From: Coprobacter secundus | GTDB lineage: Bacteria; Bacteroidota; Bacteroidia; Bacteroidales; Coprobacteraceae | Reading direction: 5' to 3' | DNA length: 64,000 nt | Assembly: GCA_000803105.1 (NCBI GenBank) | Contig: JTDA01000013.1 | Location: forward strand, 1 to 64,000 | Part shown: positions 63,349-64,000 of the stretch, in pieces | Layout: each line of letters starts with the position of its first letter | How positions within the stretch are numbered: the first letter of the stretch is position 1 | Notes under the pieces: model-generated | Seen by the model: only the letters and a program-made list of their open reading frames with translations | The model's database searches: none | Told to the model about the DNA's origin: nothing | Position numbers and translations under genes: made by a program

Positions 63349-63918
63349 TTATTCCCCTCTTTTCTTTATATTGCCTTTTCGTTTTCTATCGATATATTTA
63401 TAATATACTATTCCTCCAAATCCACCAGCCAGTACAAAATATATAGGGGAGATACCAGCTAACCAAATGAGTAAAGCTACAGTTATTGGTATCCATATAT
63501 TCTTTATATTTATTTTTGCTGATTTGGCAGTAGTAAGTACTGGTGCGATTATCAAAGCAACAACTGCAGGACGAATCCCTTTGAAAATACGTTCTACTAT
63601 TGGATTATCATATGATTTAGAGAAAAATATAGCAATAAGTAGTATAAGGATAAAAGATGGAAGGACTGTCCCTAAAGTAGAAATAATACAGCCTTTGAGC
63701 CCTCTAACTTTGTTCCCTACCATGATTGAAATATTAACAGCTAAAATCCCAGGTAAAGATTGGGAAATAGCGAGTGCATCAAGAAATTCATCTTTATCAA
63801 GCCATTTATGATTATCGACCACCTCACGTTCGATAATTGAAATCATGGCCCAACCACCACCGAAAGTAAAAGCTCCAATTTTGAAAAAGGTAAAGAACAA
63901 TTTTAAATATAAGTTCAT
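63349..63918 (-). CDS. Chromate transporter, first half-size subunit
   Basis: The protein has 189 residues from ATG 63918 (MNLYLKLFFTFFKIGAFTFGGG). The frame from 63975 adds 19 residues overlapping a -7 box (TACCTTTG, minus strand, 63952-63945), so the inner start is preferred. It has 'GAFTFGGGWAMISIIEREVV' (outline) and 'ALAISQSLPGILAVNISIMVG'. It differs from its partner at the key 'PGP' position (here PGI). Together they form a short-chain CHR pair. It is the first gene of the transporter-folC unit. Confidence 0.92.
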   Translation of the reverse strand: MNLYLKLFFTFFKIGAFTFGGGWAMISIIEREVVDNHKWLDKDEFLDALAISQSLPGILAVNISIMVGNKVRGLKGCIISTLGTVLPSFILILLIAIFFSKSYDNPIVERIFKGIRPAVVALIIAPVLTTAKSAKINIKNIWIPITVALLIWLAGISPIYFVLAGGFGGIVYYKYIDRKRKGNIKKRGE

Positions 63919-63944
63919 AATAAAAAATACTTTTTCAACCAGCA

Positions 63945-63952
63945 CAAAGGTA
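63945..63952 (-). promoter_or_regulatory. -7 box of the chromate transporter-folC unit
   Basis: TACCTTTG on the minus strand (63952-63945), about 27 bases before the ATG. A -33 TTTG is not evident. Confidence 0.45.
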
Positions 63953-64000
63953 GATAAAAGCAATACGAACACCAAGATATTTGTTATATTCTCTTGATGT

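Noticed and set aside
1..64000. CRISPR arrays, insertion sequences, integrases or rRNA genes
   Set aside because: I saw no regularly spaced repeats, transposase-like frames, integrase motifs or rRNA-like sequence on reading the window.

Overview
The window looks like a chromosomal segment of a gut-type member of the Bacteroidales (phylum Bacteroidota). Evidence: a SusC/SusD pair, an ABfr-type primary sigma factor of 286 residues, several promoters matching the Bacteroides consensus TTTG-N19-21-TAnnTTTG instead of -35/-10 boxes, weak Shine-Dalgarno sequences, a GH97 enzyme and low GC. The genus cannot be fixed from the sequence. I see no CRISPR array, insertion sequence, integrase or rRNA gene.

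Layout. 1-7919 (minus): an outer-membrane uptake locus, with a secreted HExxH zinc protease, SusC, SusD and the start of a fourth secreted protein. 7920-11158: a gene-poor, AT-rich accessory island holding one remarkable locus (8564-10077) and a small-RNA-like transcription unit. 11159-15892 (minus): rRNA methyltransferase, RseP, Dxr and a degenerate LytM protein. 16091-21301: GH97 glycosidase, OmpA protein, a beta-barrel protein and a small lipoprotein. 21421-27949 (minus): the leucine operon leuA-leuC-leuD-(second leuA/cimA-like)-leuB behind a leader-peptide attenuator. 28289-30918 (minus): primary sigma factor and HtrA. 31706-32062: RNase P RNA. 32203-41728: BrkB-type membrane protein, TspO, a radical-SAM/DUF4130 repair pair, phosphohexomutase, C69 dipeptidase and M23 peptidase. 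42035-42108: tRNA-Asp. 43181-49230 (plus): ClpP, ClpX, RecQ, GuaB. 49446-58102 (plus): an envelope-biogenesis cluster (three SurA/PpiC-like proteins, OstA-like protein) followed by MutL and a cell-wall peptidase. 58196-61410: small genes. 61488-63918 (minus): a paired chromate-transporter operon ending in folC.

The most interesting item is at 8564-10077. Two adjacent minus-strand frames, offset by one base at an eight-A run, together encode one protein of about 504 residues. Its first half is a diverged FtsZ/tubulin-like GTPase domain. Just past the A run, in the -1 frame, come the FtsZ T7-loop motif (IDFAD) and the FtsZ C-terminal domain. A TIR-like/nucleoside-deoxyribosyltransferase-like domain with a conserved NPNVAMEIG motif ends the protein. 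The junction contains an in-frame A AAA AAG heptamer. The locus is therefore a candidate polymer-forming GTPase fused to a nucleotide-hydrolysing effector, and it may be phase-variable, programmed to frameshift, or newly broken. A defence or abortive-infection role is inference.

Two regulatory items also stand out. The leu leader has a 23-codon peptide rich in Leu and Ile codons, an intrinsic terminator and a competing antiterminator pairing whose 5' arm contains the leader stop codon. At 10618-10681 a short minus-strand transcript has a consensus promoter and a strong terminator.
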